The notes: generated by a model from the sequence alone, not told the origin. Numbered from the stretch's first letter, positions 26,449-35,753 are shown. The stretch: DNA of 64,000 nucleotides from Halorubrum rubrum (GCF_024494685.1 NZ_JANHDM010000005.1:140397-204396); one strand, 5' to 3'. Numbers and translations: made by a program.

Positions 26449-27888
26449 CTATCGGTATCCCAGCGCCTCCAGACGAGCGTTGAGGTCCTCGTCCACGGAT
26501 CCCTCTCCGTCGTCGCCGTCCCCCCCGCGCCCGCCGGCGCGAACCGACTCGGCGTGCGCCTCGGCGATGGGGGCGAACCGGCCGATGACCGTCCGGTCGT
26601 CCTCGGTCGGATCCGCCGAGCGATCGGTCGCTTGAAGCGGATCCGAGGGGCGATGGTACAGCTCCGTCGTCCCGGCGTCGACGTTCTCGATGTAGGTCCA
26701 CTCGCGGTCGCGGACGCTCACGTACAGCTCCCCGTCCTCGAGCGACCGGGGGATCGGCTGTGCGGTCACCTCCTCGTCGCGGACGGTGACCGAGACCACG
26801 GGCTCGTCGGGCGGTTCCTCGCCGTCGATCACGGTCGGCGCGAGACTCGCCCCCTCCCACTCCGCCGGCGCGTCGACGCCGAGCAGGTCGGTCACGGTCG
26901 GCGGGATGGCGTCGAGGGCGATCTGTCCGTCGACCCGTCCTCCCGGCGATCCGGGGACGTCGACGACGAACGGGACCCGGATCAGCTCGTCGTAGAGCTT
27001 CGGGTAGTGCGCGAGGTGGCCGTGCTCCTGGAACTCCTCGCCGTGGTCGCCCGCGAGGACGACCGCGGTGTCGTCGTCGATCCCTGCCGCCGAGAGCGCC
27101 TCGAGGACCCGACCGACGCTGGCGTCGACCTGGCGGACGGCCGCCTGATACAGCGTGCGGAGCTCCTCGAGGGTCCGGTCGTCGACGTCCAACCCGAGCC
27201 CCGTGCGGGTGTGTGCGTGGAGCATCCGGTGGGTCCCGAGCCAGTTCGAGGACACCTCGCGGATGTACCTGGGTGCCGGGACGTACGGTGTGTGCGCGTC
27301 CATGTAGTGGATCCAGAGGAAGAAGGGTGCGTCGGTCTCCTCGATGAAGGCCGTCGCGGCGTGTTCCACGTCGAACATCCGGGACGTGTCGAGGAACGGT
27401 CGGTCGTCGGTCTCGCCGCGGATCAACGACCCCACACGTCTGAGCGGCGACGCCGCGAGCTGGATCCACGCCTCGACGGTCGGGTGGGTGGCGAGGTACC
27501 GGCTGTAGATGCTCGACCCGACGCTGGCGACGAACGGCTCGAACTCGTCGAAGCCGTCGTCGTACCCCCAGTGGGAGGTGAGAAAGCCGTTGGCGGCGTT
27601 GAATCCGGCGGTCGACACGTCGGCGTCCGAGAGCGTCCCCGCGAGCGTCGAGGTCCCCTCGACGCCGATGTCGCCGGTTCCGGTGAACACGTCCTTCGAT
27701 GCCAGGATAGACGGGAACGAGAAGGGCGTCCAGTTGCCCGTCGCGAAGGCGTGACCGAAGACGGTCCCCCGATCGGCGAGCGAGTCGATGACCGGCGTGT
27801 GTCGCGTCTCGTCGTACGCCCCGACCGCGTCCGCCCGGAGCGAGTCGACCGTGACGAGGACGACGTTCGAGACGTCGGCGTCACCCAC
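26449..27888 (-). CDS. Sulfatase-like alkaline-phosphatase-superfamily hydrolase
   Basis: The 479-residue protein starts at a GTG. It has the superfamily metal motif NVVLVTVDSLRADAVG at the N-terminus, a FFLWIHYMDAHTPYVP segment near residue 190, and AVVLAGDHGEEFQEHGH near 285. Position 55-70, where sulfatases carry C/S-x-P-x-R, reads NWTPFSFPSILAS. There is no Cys and no following Arg, so Thr or Ser would be the nucleophile and true sulfatase activity is doubtful. A phosphodiesterase or phosphoglycerol-transferase-like role is possible. It is the first gene of the sulfatase-GtrA-VTT operon. Confidence 0.85.
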   Translation of the reverse strand: MGDADVSNVVLVTVDSLRADAVGAYDETRHTPVIDSLADRGTVFGHAFATGNWTPFSFPSILASKDVFTGTGDIGVEGTSTLAGTLSDADVSTAGFNAANGFLTSHWGYDDGFDEFEPFVASVGSSIYSRYLATHPTVEAWIQLAASPLRRVGSLIRGETDDRPFLDTSRMFDVEHAATAFIEETDAPFFLWIHYMDAHTPYVPAPRYIREVSSNWLGTHRMLHAHTRTGLGLDVDDRTLEELRTLYQAAVRQVDASVGRVLEALSAAGIDDDTAVVLAGDHGEEFQEHGHLAHYPKLYDELIRVPFVVDVPGSPGGRVDGQIALDAIPPTVTDLLGVDAPAEWEGASLAPTVIDGEEPPDEPVVSVTVRDEEVTAQPIPRSLEDGELYVSVRDREWTYIENVDAGTTELYHRPSDPLQATDRSADPTEDDRTVIGRFAPIAEAHAESVRAGGRGGDGDDGEGSVDEDLNARLEALGYR

Positions 27889-28208
27889 GGGTCGATGACA
27901 CCCCGGTCGATGACACCCCGGTCGAGGTTCCGGTCGAGAACGCGGTCACGATGGCTGTATTATGGTCAGTTCCGGCTTTTACCCTTTCGGTACCGCGGGC
28001 GACTCGGCGAGACGATCGGGGGCGACGAGCGTCGGACGGGAGAACGGGAGCCGAGCGGTCGCCACCTCCTCTCGGCTCGTCCGGCGGGACAGCGACGCCC
28101 GCGGACTCGCCGACGCGCCGCGGAGCGACCTCCCGGATCCGGGGAGCCATCGGGCGTTCGCGCGTCCGTCGACGGCGGGTTTTTGTTCCCGACCGACGGA
28201 CGTCGGGT
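27889..28208. other. Intergenic 320 bp: short repeat, outward promoter-like boxes, no gene
   Basis: A 15-bp unit gtcgatgacaccccg occurs 2.3 times at 27891-27925, directly before the sulfatase-like start. In the mRNA sense each copy carries a ggggtg. On the minus strand ccataatac (about 27957-27965) could be the TATA element of that operon. On the plus strand gggtttttgttc at about 28179-28190 precedes the gene at 28209 by about 27 nt. The rest is featureless GC-rich sequence. Confidence 0.5.
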
Positions 28209-28571
28209 ATGCCCGATCTCCACCCGATCGCGAAGCGGATCCACAACGTCCAGCCCGACCCGATCCGCCTCGAGCTCGACTCCGGCGAGAGCGGCGTCTT
28301 CGCGTTCTCCTCGACGGAGTTCTTCCAGCGGGAGTTCCGCGGCGAGGGCGTCCGGACCGACGCGGACGCCGACGCCGCCTTCCGGCTCGTCACCTCCGAG
28401 GACCACGACCGGGTCCTCCTCGGCCGGTCCGGTCCCGACGAGGACGGCTGGTCGATGCTCGGCGCGGTCGTCGCCGCGGAACGCGCCGGCGATGGGGAGA
28501 ACGTCGACGACGGGGACGGAGATGGGGGAAGCGCCGACGACGGGGACGCGGAGCCGGACGGCTCGGCGTAG
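28209..28571 (+). CDS. Conserved haloarchaeal protein of unknown function
   Basis: This 120-residue acidic protein has PIAKRIHNVQPDPIRLELDS, then VFAFSSTEFFQREF and AFRLVTSEDHDRVLLGRSGP. The C-terminus is a low-complexity Asp/Gly tail. The compact beta-rich domain looks like a common haloarchaeal family, but I cannot name a function. It ends one base before the stop of the convergent UspA-like gene. Confidence 0.68.
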   Translation: MPDLHPIAKRIHNVQPDPIRLELDSGESGVFAFSSTEFFQREFRGEGVRTDADADAAFRLVTSEDHDRVLLGRSGPDEDGWSMLGAVVAAERAGDGENVDDGDGDGGSADDGDAEPDGSA

Positions 28572-28572
28572 C

Positions 28573-29034
28573 TCACCGCACGACCGTCACCGGCACCTGC
28601 GCGCGGCGAACGACGCCTTCGGCGACGCTGCCGAGGACGACCCGCGAGAGCCCGGTCCGTCCGCGGCTCGCGAGCACGACGTGATCGAAGGGTTGGACGT
28701 CCTCGTCGCTCTCCTCGCTCTCGTCACTCGCCTTCTCGCCCTCGGCGACGTCGAGGATCGTCGTGGTGGGCCGACCGACCTCCATCCGCGTCTCGACTTC
28801 CCGATCGACGGCCTCGGTCGCGTCCGCGAGGATCCGCTCACCCCGCGTTCTCGCGCTGTCGTACCACTGGTCGACCGCGCCGGGGAACCCGCCGTCGACG
28901 CCCGTCGTCGAGTCGGCCGGATTGATCACGTGAAGCGCCGTCAGATCGGCGTCCGGCCACTCCTCGGCCGCGAACCGGAGCGCCTCGGCCGCCTCCTCCG
29001 AGCCGTCGATCGCCACCAGGATCCGTTTGGTCAT
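28573..29034 (-). CDS. Universal stress protein (UspA family)
   Basis: The 153-residue protein has the Usp fold. Strand one is RILVAIDGSEEAAEALRFAA, then DLTALHVINPADS, and the ATP-binding loop near the C-terminus reads HVVLASRGRTGLSRVVLGSVAEGVVRRA (G-x2-G-x9-G-S type), then PVTVVR. Acidic insertions EKASDESEESDEDV are typical halophilic loops. Usp proteins bind ATP or nucleotides and respond to stress; the precise role is unknown. Confidence 0.93.
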   Translation of the reverse strand: MTKRILVAIDGSEEAAEALRFAAEEWPDADLTALHVINPADSTTGVDGGFPGAVDQWYDSARTRGERILADATEAVDREVETRMEVGRPTTTILDVAEGEKASDESEESDEDVQPFDHVVLASRGRTGLSRVVLGSVAEGVVRRAQVPVTVVR

Positions 29035-29163
29035 GTTCGACGGTTCTCACGGTCGGGTCAAAAGCGCGTCGGCGGTTCTTCGGGGGCGGAAACGCGCCCC
29101 GCGTCCCCGGTTCGCGCTCCGCTCGCGCCCCGCGTCCCCGCTCGATCCCGGTTCGCGCCCCGC

Positions 29164-31095
29164 TCACTCTCCGTGGCGAGTCACGCACGTCGACAGCCCG
29201 ATCAGCTCGACGGGCTCGGAGTTGTCGGGAGAGTAGACCACCATCTGCCCCTTCTCCATGTACGGCACCTTCCCCGCGAGGTTCGAGGGGATGTTCACGC
29301 TCTGGATCGCGTCCTCGTCGCCGAGGTTCAACACGATCTTGGTGTTCACCTGCTTGAACACCGACTCGGCCACGTCCTGGGGGTCCTGCGTGATGAGGAA
29401 GAGCCCGAGCCGCTCCTTGCGGCCCTGCTTTGCCGCCTCGGTGAACGTGTCGACCACCTTCCGCGCCTGGACGTTGTCGGCGTCCGCGAGGAAGTTGTGC
29501 GCCTCGTCCATCCCGATCAGAAGCGGCGTCTCCTTCACCCGGTCGCTCCGCGGGTCGTTCGAGAGCTTGTCACCGACGAGCATCGCCGACACCGCGAGCA
29601 CGACGATCTCCTTCTGTCTCGAGGTCGGCAGGTGGTAGGTCGGCACGACGCTGAGCCCGCCGGGGCGGACGAGGGTGTGATCGAGGTCGGTGATCGGTCT
29701 CGCGTCGCCGTCGAAGACGCCGCCGGGGACGCCCCGGACCCGACGCATGACCGCCTCGAACGTCTTCTCGTGGATCCGTCCGGACTCGTCGAGTTCCTCC
29801 TTGAGCGCGGGGTCGTCGAGGTACGAGAGGAACTCGCGGTAGGTTCCGGAGTCGCCGTAGTCGGAGAAGAATCGGTTCAGCAGGGTCAAAAGCGCCGGGT
29901 ACTGGTTCTCGTTGAGCCCGGAGCCGGCGACGAGCCACGGCATGTCGTACTCGTTCACCATCGAGAACGGGATCGTGAACTCCACCCGCTCGGCGCGGTG
30001 GCCCTCGCCGGGGTACGTCGCGTTCGGGACGCTCGGCACCAGCGCGACCGTGTCGTCGTGGCCGCCGTGGGCGATTCCCTCGCGCTCGAACCGCCGGGCG
30101 GTCTCGGGGTCCATCGCGGGGTTGTCGTCGTGCATCTGGGCGTACTCGTCCTGCGGGTCGAACTGGACCACGGCCATCCGCGCCTCCCGGCCGTCGTCCA
30201 TCGGGTACCTCCGGTCGGGATCGAGGTACTGCCGGAGCACGTTCTTCGAGGCGTGGGTCTTTCCCGACCCGGTCCCGCCGGCGACGAGCGTGTGTCTGAA
30301 CGCGAGCGGATCGCCGTCGGCGTAGTCGTCCGTGATCCGGTAGTCGACCGTCGGGGGCTCGGCCGCGGTCCTGACCTTCTCGCCGCCGACGGAGAGGTGG
30401 CCGAGGAAGACGCCCTCCTCGGGGATCTTCAGCCCGGTCTTGATCTCCGCGTCGTCCGCGGCCTCCTCGACGACCGCACCCGGCTTCGGAACCCGGTCCG
30501 TCATCCGTCGGCTCAAGCCGTCGGCGTCGTCGTAGACGACCGACATCGGCTCGAGTTCGGCCATGAACTTGTAGTCGCGCTCGGCGAAGCCGTCGCGGCG
30601 CATCTGCCGGCGGGCGTGTATCTCGGTGGCGTCGTCCGACTGGAACTCCTGGGCGTACTCCAAGGCCGTGATCCGCGAGAAGAGCCGCTCGCCGTCGGGG
30701 TACGGCACGAGGAGGTACTTCCCCAGCCGCACCGAGTCGCGGTTGCCGGTCGTGACGAACGCCTTGAGCGCCGTGTCGTCGTCCTCCTCGGAGACGCGGA
30801 GTCCCTGCGAGACCGAGACGACCCCGAGGCCGGCGTCGCTGCCGGCGGGGTCGACGTCGTAGGCTGCGAAGTCGCCGCTCGCGGCGTCCTCGGTGCCTCC
30901 GGCGTCGGGGGCGACCCCGGCGGCGGTGTCCCCGGCGTCGGGGGCGTCCGCGACGTCCGAGGTACCGGCCGCCGACCCCCCGCCGGATCCGGCGCCGTCC
31001 CCTCGGTCTGCCTCCGTCGCGTCGGCGTCGCGTCCGTCGGATCCCGTCGCGTCGCCGCCGTCGTCGGTGTACTCGGTGAAGTCCTCGAGGGTCAT
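29164..31095 (-). CDS. HerA/DUF87-type ATPase
   Basis: The 643-residue protein opens with an acidic, low-complexity segment of about 75 residues. A HAS-barrel-like region follows (about 95-200). The ATPase core has Walker A HTLVAGGTGSGKTHASKNVL and Walker B PLLIGMDEAHNFL, and ends with FLITQDPQDVAESVFKQVNT and RHGE. HerA-type hexamers work with NurA in DNA end processing, but many DUF87 proteins do other DNA-pumping jobs and no nurA is adjacent. The ATG at 31095 (MTLEDFTEY) is preferred over an upstream frame. Confidence 0.85.
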   Translation of the reverse strand: MTLEDFTEYTDDGGDATGSDGRDADATEADRGDGAGSGGGSAAGTSDVADAPDAGDTAAGVAPDAGGTEDAASGDFAAYDVDPAGSDAGLGVVSVSQGLRVSEEDDDTALKAFVTTGNRDSVRLGKYLLVPYPDGERLFSRITALEYAQEFQSDDATEIHARRQMRRDGFAERDYKFMAELEPMSVVYDDADGLSRRMTDRVPKPGAVVEEAADDAEIKTGLKIPEEGVFLGHLSVGGEKVRTAAEPPTVDYRITDDYADGDPLAFRHTLVAGGTGSGKTHASKNVLRQYLDPDRRYPMDDGREARMAVVQFDPQDEYAQMHDDNPAMDPETARRFEREGIAHGGHDDTVALVPSVPNATYPGEGHRAERVEFTIPFSMVNEYDMPWLVAGSGLNENQYPALLTLLNRFFSDYGDSGTYREFLSYLDDPALKEELDESGRIHEKTFEAVMRRVRGVPGGVFDGDARPITDLDHTLVRPGGLSVVPTYHLPTSRQKEIVVLAVSAMLVGDKLSNDPRSDRVKETPLLIGMDEAHNFLADADNVQARKVVDTFTEAAKQGRKERLGLFLITQDPQDVAESVFKQVNTKIVLNLGDEDAIQSVNIPSNLAGKVPYMEKGQMVVYSPDNSEPVELIGLSTCVTRHGE

Positions 31096-31177
31096 GTCCG
31101 AGTCACCGTCGCCCACGCCGAAAGCGTTTCCCCCGCGCGTCGACCGCGTGCCCGAGCGGCCGCGGTCGCGGTGAGCG

Positions 31178-31213
31178 ATGTTCGAGGAGTGACGAATGTT
31201 CGAGGCGTGACGA
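31178..31213. repeat. 18-bp tandem direct repeat between divergent genes
   Basis: atgttcgaggagtgacga (31178-31195) is followed at once by atgttcgaggcgtgacga (31196-31213), differing at one base. It lies between the HerA-like gene and the gene at 31260 and may be a pair of binding sites. Confidence 0.7.
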
Positions 31214-31259
31214 ACTGCGGCCACGGACGGCTTTTACCGGTGGGGCCCCTATCGGGGAC

Positions 31260-31595
31260 ATGATATTCGTTCGCGGCAGCGGCGGCGGGACCGACCTCAC
31301 CGGGACGGTGTTCGAGCGCGGCGAGGACCCGCCGACGTACAAGGGCGCGCCGGACGATGACGCCGCGTACGTCTGGGTGTGCGACTCCTTCTATCAGGTC
31401 GAAAGCGGTGGGTCGGCGCTCCTCGTCGACGGCTCGGAGATCCGCGTCGCGTTCGAGGAGCCGATGCCTCGGGGCTTCGACACCCGCGACCGGGCGGTGG
31501 CCGCGGCCCGCGAACACGTCCGGACCCAGTTCGCGCGGATCGGCGTCGACCCCGCCGACGTCGAGATCGCGGTGACGAAGGCGGACCCCGCCTGA
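31260..31595 (+). CDS. Conserved haloarchaeal protein, 111 residues
   Basis: This small acidic protein begins MIFVRGSGGGTDLTGTVFER and has YVWVCDSFYQVESGGSAL, then an alpha-helical C-terminus AVAAAREHVRTQFARIG ending in VEIAVTKADPA. It looks like a known haloarchaeal family with no function assigned (DUF7113 type, from memory). A ggcttttaccgg box at about 31228-31240 is about 27 nt upstream. Confidence 0.72.
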   Translation: MIFVRGSGGGTDLTGTVFERGEDPPTYKGAPDDDAAYVWVCDSFYQVESGGSALLVDGSEIRVAFEEPMPRGFDTRDRAVAAAREHVRTQFARIGVDPADVEIAVTKADPA

Positions 31596-31674
31596 GTCCC
31601 TCCCACCCCGCCGATCCCGCCCCACTGCCGCTTGCGCTTCGACCGCCGATCCCGCCGACATCGCCGTCTCCTCC

Positions 31675-32661
31675 CTACGTCGCTTCGTGTGCCTCCCGGA
31701 GCGACCGGACCTCGGACCGCGTCGGGAGCGCCGTCATCGCCCCCTTCGCGGTCGTCGACCGGGCCGCCACCGCGTTCGCGAACGCCAGCGCCTCCGAGAG
31801 GGGGTCGCCCGCCGAGAGCGCCGCGAGCGCGCCCGCGGTGAACGCGTCGCCCGCGCCGGTCGTGTCGACGGGATCGACGGGGTAGCCCCCGTGTTCGGCC
31901 ACGAGCGGCTCGTCGGTCGGGTTCCACGGCGCGTCGGGCGTCGCCCGCGCGAGCGCGCCGTCCGGGCCGCGCGTGAGCAGCGCGGTGTGGGGGCCTCGGT
32001 CGCAGACGGCGCGGGCGAGTTCGGCGGCGTCGCCGTCGTCCGCGCCCGGCCCCGCGATCCCCGCCGCGACGAGGTCCTCCGCGGTCGCTTTCACCACGTC
32101 CGACAGCGCGAACGCGCGCCGGCAGACGTCGGCGAAGTCGGTCCCCTCGAACAGCTCCGGGCGGGCGTTCGGATCGAAGGAGACGACCGCGTCGGCGGCG
32201 TTCGCGCGCGAGAGCAGGTCGAACGTCGCCGTCCGGCTCGGCTCGTCCGCGAGGACGACGCCGCCGGCGTGGACCCACTCCGTCCCCGCGAGGGTGTCGT
32301 CGTCGACGGCTCCCGGACGCATCCGCGTGTCCGCGGTCCCGTTCCGGTGGAAGCTGAACGCCCGGTCGGCGTCGGGATCGAGGCTCACGAAGACGAGGGT
32401 CGTGTCGGCGTCGGGGTCGCGCTCGATCAGGCCCTCGCGGACGCCCTCGTCGGCGAGCGTCCGGGCGAGGTAGTCGCCGAACGGGCCCTCGCCGAGGCGG
32501 GTCCAGAACAGCGGGGGCTCCCCCAGGCGCGCGAGCCCGACCGCGACGTTGGCGGGCGCGCCGCCGGCCCGGCGGTGGAACGTCTCGACGGCGTCGAGCG
32601 CGCCGTGCCCCTCCGGAACGAAGTCGATGAGCGTCTCGCCGGCGACGAGGAGTCGCGTCAT
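31675..32661 (-). CDS. PfkB-family carbohydrate kinase
   Basis: The 328-residue protein has the two PfkB signatures. An N-terminal Gly-rich motif FHRRAGGAPANVAVGLARLG comes first, and the C-terminal VDTTGAGDAFTAGALAAL carries the catalytic Asp and anion hole. It also has DPNARPELFEG, the fructokinase-like NxR motif. It probably phosphorylates a sugar such as fructose or a nucleoside-derived ribose. Sequence does not fix the substrate. Confidence 0.85.
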   Translation of the reverse strand: MTRLLVAGETLIDFVPEGHGALDAVETFHRRAGGAPANVAVGLARLGEPPLFWTRLGEGPFGDYLARTLADEGVREGLIERDPDADTTLVFVSLDPDADRAFSFHRNGTADTRMRPGAVDDDTLAGTEWVHAGGVVLADEPSRTATFDLLSRANAADAVVSFDPNARPELFEGTDFADVCRRAFALSDVVKATAEDLVAAGIAGPGADDGDAAELARAVCDRGPHTALLTRGPDGALARATPDAPWNPTDEPLVAEHGGYPVDPVDTTGAGDAFTAGALAALSAGDPLSEALAFANAVAARSTTAKGAMTALPTRSEVRSLREAHEAT

Positions 32662-32745
32662 GTCCCCCCGTCCGGCCGGCCGGGCAAAGTCGGTTCGGGT
32701 TCGGACGATCGGGTCGAGTTCCGACGGCCGACCCGCCGCTCCCGA

Positions 32746-33669
32746 CTACGGCCCCCCGATCACGTCCTCGGCGAACGTCGTCATCGCGGCGGCGGGGTCG
32801 TCGGCCTCGAGACCGACGATGACGTGGTCGAGGCCGTACTCCTCGAGGTCGCGGAAGTACTCGCGGAACCAGCGGACGCCCGCGCGGTACCCCAAATGGA
32901 GCTGCTCCGGCTCGGCGTCCGGGTCGTCCGCGATCGCGACCCTGACGGCGATGACGAACGGTTTCTCTCCCGCGAGCTCGCGCCAGCGGTCGAGGTACGA
33001 CCGGAGCGTCTTCTCGGGGAGGTGATAGAAGAGCCAGCCGTCGCCGTGGTCGGCGATCCACTCGGTCGACTGGCGGGCGTTCCCCGTCGGCAGAAGCGGG
33101 AGCGCGTCGGTCGTCGGCTTCGGCAACACGTCGAGGTCGCCCTCGAGTTCCCCCCACTCGCCGGCGACGGCGGGGAACTCCTCGCGCCAGATCGCCCGGA
33201 TCGCCTCGACGCGGTCGCGGAACGCGGCCCCGCGTTCCTCGGCGTCGACGCCGAACGCCGGGTACTCCGGGTCGCGATCGCCGGAGGCGACCCCGAGGAC
33301 CAACCGCCCGTCTGAGAGCCGGTCGATGGTCGCCGCCGACTTCGCCACGTGGATCGGGTGTCGCAGCGGGAGGACGATACTCGACGTGCCGAGCGCGACC
33401 GACTCCGTGTGCGCGGCGACGTGCGAGAGCAGGGGCCACGCGTCGAACGCGCCGCCGGCGTCGCCGAACCGCGGCCAGTAGGTCGGCACATCCCGCGCCC
33501 AGAGCCCGTCGAAGCCGACGGACTCCGCGTGGCTCGCGAGCCGTACTTCCTCCTTCACCGCCGGCGTCGACTCCCTCGTCCCGGTGAGCGGAAAGCCGAT
33601 CCCGAAGGTCAGCCCGTCGGGGTCGAACAGCCGCCGGTACCCCCGGTTCTCGTGGTCCGTCCCGGTCAT
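32746..33669 (-). CDS. LLM-class (luciferase-like) oxidoreductase
   Basis: The 307-residue protein has the bacterial-luciferase-like barrel start GLTFGIGFPLTGTRES and ASHAESVGFDGLWARDVPTY. The barrel continues with SVALGTSSIVLPLRHPIHVAKSAATID, RLVLGVASGDRDPEYPAFGV and TGNARQSTEWIADHGDGWLF. It would use FMN or F420; the substrate is unknown. It is the upstream neighbour of the PfkB gene on the same strand, 84 bp apart. Confidence 0.88.
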   Translation of the reverse strand: MTGTDHENRGYRRLFDPDGLTFGIGFPLTGTRESTPAVKEEVRLASHAESVGFDGLWARDVPTYWPRFGDAGGAFDAWPLLSHVAAHTESVALGTSSIVLPLRHPIHVAKSAATIDRLSDGRLVLGVASGDRDPEYPAFGVDAEERGAAFRDRVEAIRAIWREEFPAVAGEWGELEGDLDVLPKPTTDALPLLPTGNARQSTEWIADHGDGWLFYHLPEKTLRSYLDRWRELAGEKPFVIAVRVAIADDPDAEPEQLHLGYRAGVRWFREYFRDLEEYGLDHVIVGLEADDPAAAMTTFAEDVIGGP

Positions 33670-33803
33670 CGACGGGGGTTCGCCGCGGGGACGTATCTGC
33701 CCTCCGGAGGCGGAAGCCGTCGACTGAGGGGTGTCGGAGCCAACGATGCCGGATCGAGAACGGGCGAGAAGCCGCAGGAAGCGTGACCGAAGGAACCGAA
33801 GCG

Positions 33804-34280
33804 TTACGCCTCGAGGACGTCGTCGTACTCGCCGGCGTCGACGCGGTCGTCGAACGTCCGGGCGTCCTCCCCCTCGATGGTGACGCCGAGGGATGCGCAG
33901 GTGCCGCCGACCTCCTTGGCGGCGTTCTTCGTGTCGTACGCCAGCAGGTCGCTCGACTTCTGTTCGGCGACCTTCTTCACCTGTTCGACGGACATGTCGG
34001 CGACGAAATCCGTCTGGGGCTCGCCGGAGCCCGTCTCGAAGCCGGCCTCGTCCTTGATCAGCTCCGCGGTCGGCGGAACGCCGACGTCGATCGTGAAGGA
34101 GCCGTCGTCCTCGTACTCGACGGTGACGGGAACCTCCATCCCGTCGAAGGCGGCGGTCTCCTCGTTGATCCGGCTCACGACCTCTTGCACGTCCACCGGC
34201 GTCGGGCCGAGCTCCGGGCCGAGCGGCGGACCGGGGTTGGCCTGCCCGCCGGGGACGAGCGCTTCGATGGTTCCAGCCAT
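33804..34280 (-). CDS. rplK: 50S ribosomal protein L11
   Basis: The 158-residue protein has the L11 N-terminal motif LVPGGQANPGPPLGPELGP followed by VDVQEVVSRINEET. The middle carries VPPTAELIKDEAGF, and the C-terminal rRNA-binding part reads DLLAYDTKNAAKEVGGTCAS. L11 forms the GTPase-associated centre with the L10/L12 stalk. The other stalk genes (L1, L10, L12), often adjacent in archaea, are not seen next to it. Confidence 0.97.
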   Translation of the reverse strand: MAGTIEALVPGGQANPGPPLGPELGPTPVDVQEVVSRINEETAAFDGMEVPVTVEYEDDGSFTIDVGVPPTAELIKDEAGFETGSGEPQTDFVADMSVEQVKKVAEQKSSDLLAYDTKNAAKEVGGTCASLGVTIEGEDARTFDDRVDAGEYDDVLEA

Positions 34281-34370
34281 GTCCGTACGAACCCGCCGAT
34301 GACTTTTAACGGTTGTTCTTTGAACCAGCGGGCGCGAGCGGTTCGCATACGGCGGTCCGACGGTGTCCGG

Positions 34371-35753
34371 TCACGCCTCGCTCGGCGCGGCCTCCCCGCC
34401 GGTCGACTCGCCCGCGTCGCGACCGGGAACGAACGTCCCCGTCTCCCGCCGGACGCCGACGAGCAGCGCGATCCCGGCGGCGAGCGGCACGGCCGCACAC
34501 GCCGCGTAGATGGGCGCGAACCCCACCGTCTCGACGAGCGGGAGCGACACCATCGGTCCCAGCCCGCCGCCGATGTCGCCGAAGACGTTGTTGGTGCCGG
34601 AGGCCCGTCCCATCCGCTCGTCCGGCGTCAGATCGGCGAGAAGCGCCATCATCGGACCGCTCGTCCCTCCCTGTCCCGCCCCGATGGCGACGCAGGCCAC
34701 CCCGAGTTCGAGCGACGAGCCGGCCCGCGCCAGAAGGAGGAAGCCGACGAACGAGACGACGAGGAACGCCAGGAGGATCGGCGTCCGCGACTCGCGGGAG
34801 TCCGAGACCCGCCCGCCGGCGAACATGAACACCGCCGCGGAGACCACGGTTCCGGCCATGAACAGCCCCGAGGTGCCCTGCGGGGCGAGTCCCAGAAGCG
34901 AGATGTCCGTCTCGCCGAGGAACAACACGAGGGTGGCGAACAGCGCCCCGATGTACGCGAACATGAGTCCGAAGTTGACGAGCCCGACCGTCACCGCGGG
35001 CGTCGAGGTGTCGATCTCCCACGGTTTGATCGACCGCTTCTCGCCGTCGGCCGTCACGTGCGTCTCGGGGACGAGCCGGTAGGCGACGACGCTCGCGAGC
35101 AGCGCGAACGCGGCGGCGACGACGAACGCCGCGACGTTGCCCGCGACCGAGGAGACGACGCCGCCGAGGACGAGTCCCGCCGGAAACCCCATCGTGATGC
35201 CGCCGCGCACGACGCCCATGTTCGTCCCCCGCGAGCCGCTGTCGGAGACGTCCGCGGCGATGGTGTAGGCGGTCGCGAACACCGCGGCGGACCCGACGCC
35301 CCAGAGGACGCGCGCGAGCAGGAACCACGCCTCGGGCGCGACCGCGACCGAGAGGGCCGCGAACCACTCGCTCGGGCCGACGACGAGCGGCCCGACAGAC
35401 CCCGTCGGGAGTCCCGCCACGGCCGGGCGGAGCGACGCCGCCGACGGCAACGCGATCGCGACGACGTACCCGAGGGTGGCGATCCCCTCGATGAACAGCC
35501 CGAGGACGAAGGGCTTGCGGGTGCCGTAGCGGTCGACGAGCGCGCCAGCGGGCGCGTTCGCGACGAGCCGGACCCAGCGGTTCGCGGAGAGGATCACCCC
35601 GACCATGAACGCGGAGATGCCGAGGACCGCGCCGAGGTTCGGGAGGATGGGGAAGACGACGCCCCCGCCGAACCCGACGAAGAACGTGCTGGCGATCACC
35701 GCGAGCAGCACGGGCGGAAGCCGCGGGAGACCGATCGAGGGGAGCCGAGTCAT
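34371..35753 (-). CDS. MFS transporter, drug-efflux-like
   Basis: The 460-residue protein has about twelve hydrophobic segments. Early NRWVRLVANAPAGALVDRYGTRKP is the MFS loop 2-3 signature (G-x3-D-R-x-G-R/K-R/K), and FPAGLVLGGVVSSVAG is a central helix. It is 45 bp downstream of the TetR-family gene on the same strand. That makes it the likely regulated efflux pump of the pair. Substrate unknown. Confidence 0.88.
   Translation of the reverse strand: MTRLPSIGLPRLPPVLLAVIASTFFVGFGGGVVFPILPNLGAVLGISAFMVGVILSANRWVRLVANAPAGALVDRYGTRKPFVLGLFIEGIATLGYVVAIALPSAASLRPAVAGLPTGSVGPLVVGPSEWFAALSVAVAPEAWFLLARVLWGVGSAAVFATAYTIAADVSDSGSRGTNMGVVRGGITMGFPAGLVLGGVVSSVAGNVAAFVVAAAFALLASVVAYRLVPETHVTADGEKRSIKPWEIDTSTPAVTVGLVNFGLMFAYIGALFATLVLFLGETDISLLGLAPQGTSGLFMAGTVVSAAVFMFAGGRVSDSRESRTPILLAFLVVSFVGFLLLARAGSSLELGVACVAIGAGQGGTSGPMMALLADLTPDERMGRASGTNNVFGDIGGGLGPMVSLPLVETVGFAPIYAACAAVPLAAGIALLVGVRRETGTFVPGRDAGESTGGEAAPSEA

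Noticed and set aside
26554..31263. A 1569-codon open frame on the plus strand
   Set aside because: It runs antisense to the sulfatase-like, UspA and HerA-like genes, which have clear motifs. Long antisense frames are common at this GC content, and the translation is Arg/Val/Asp repeats without domains.
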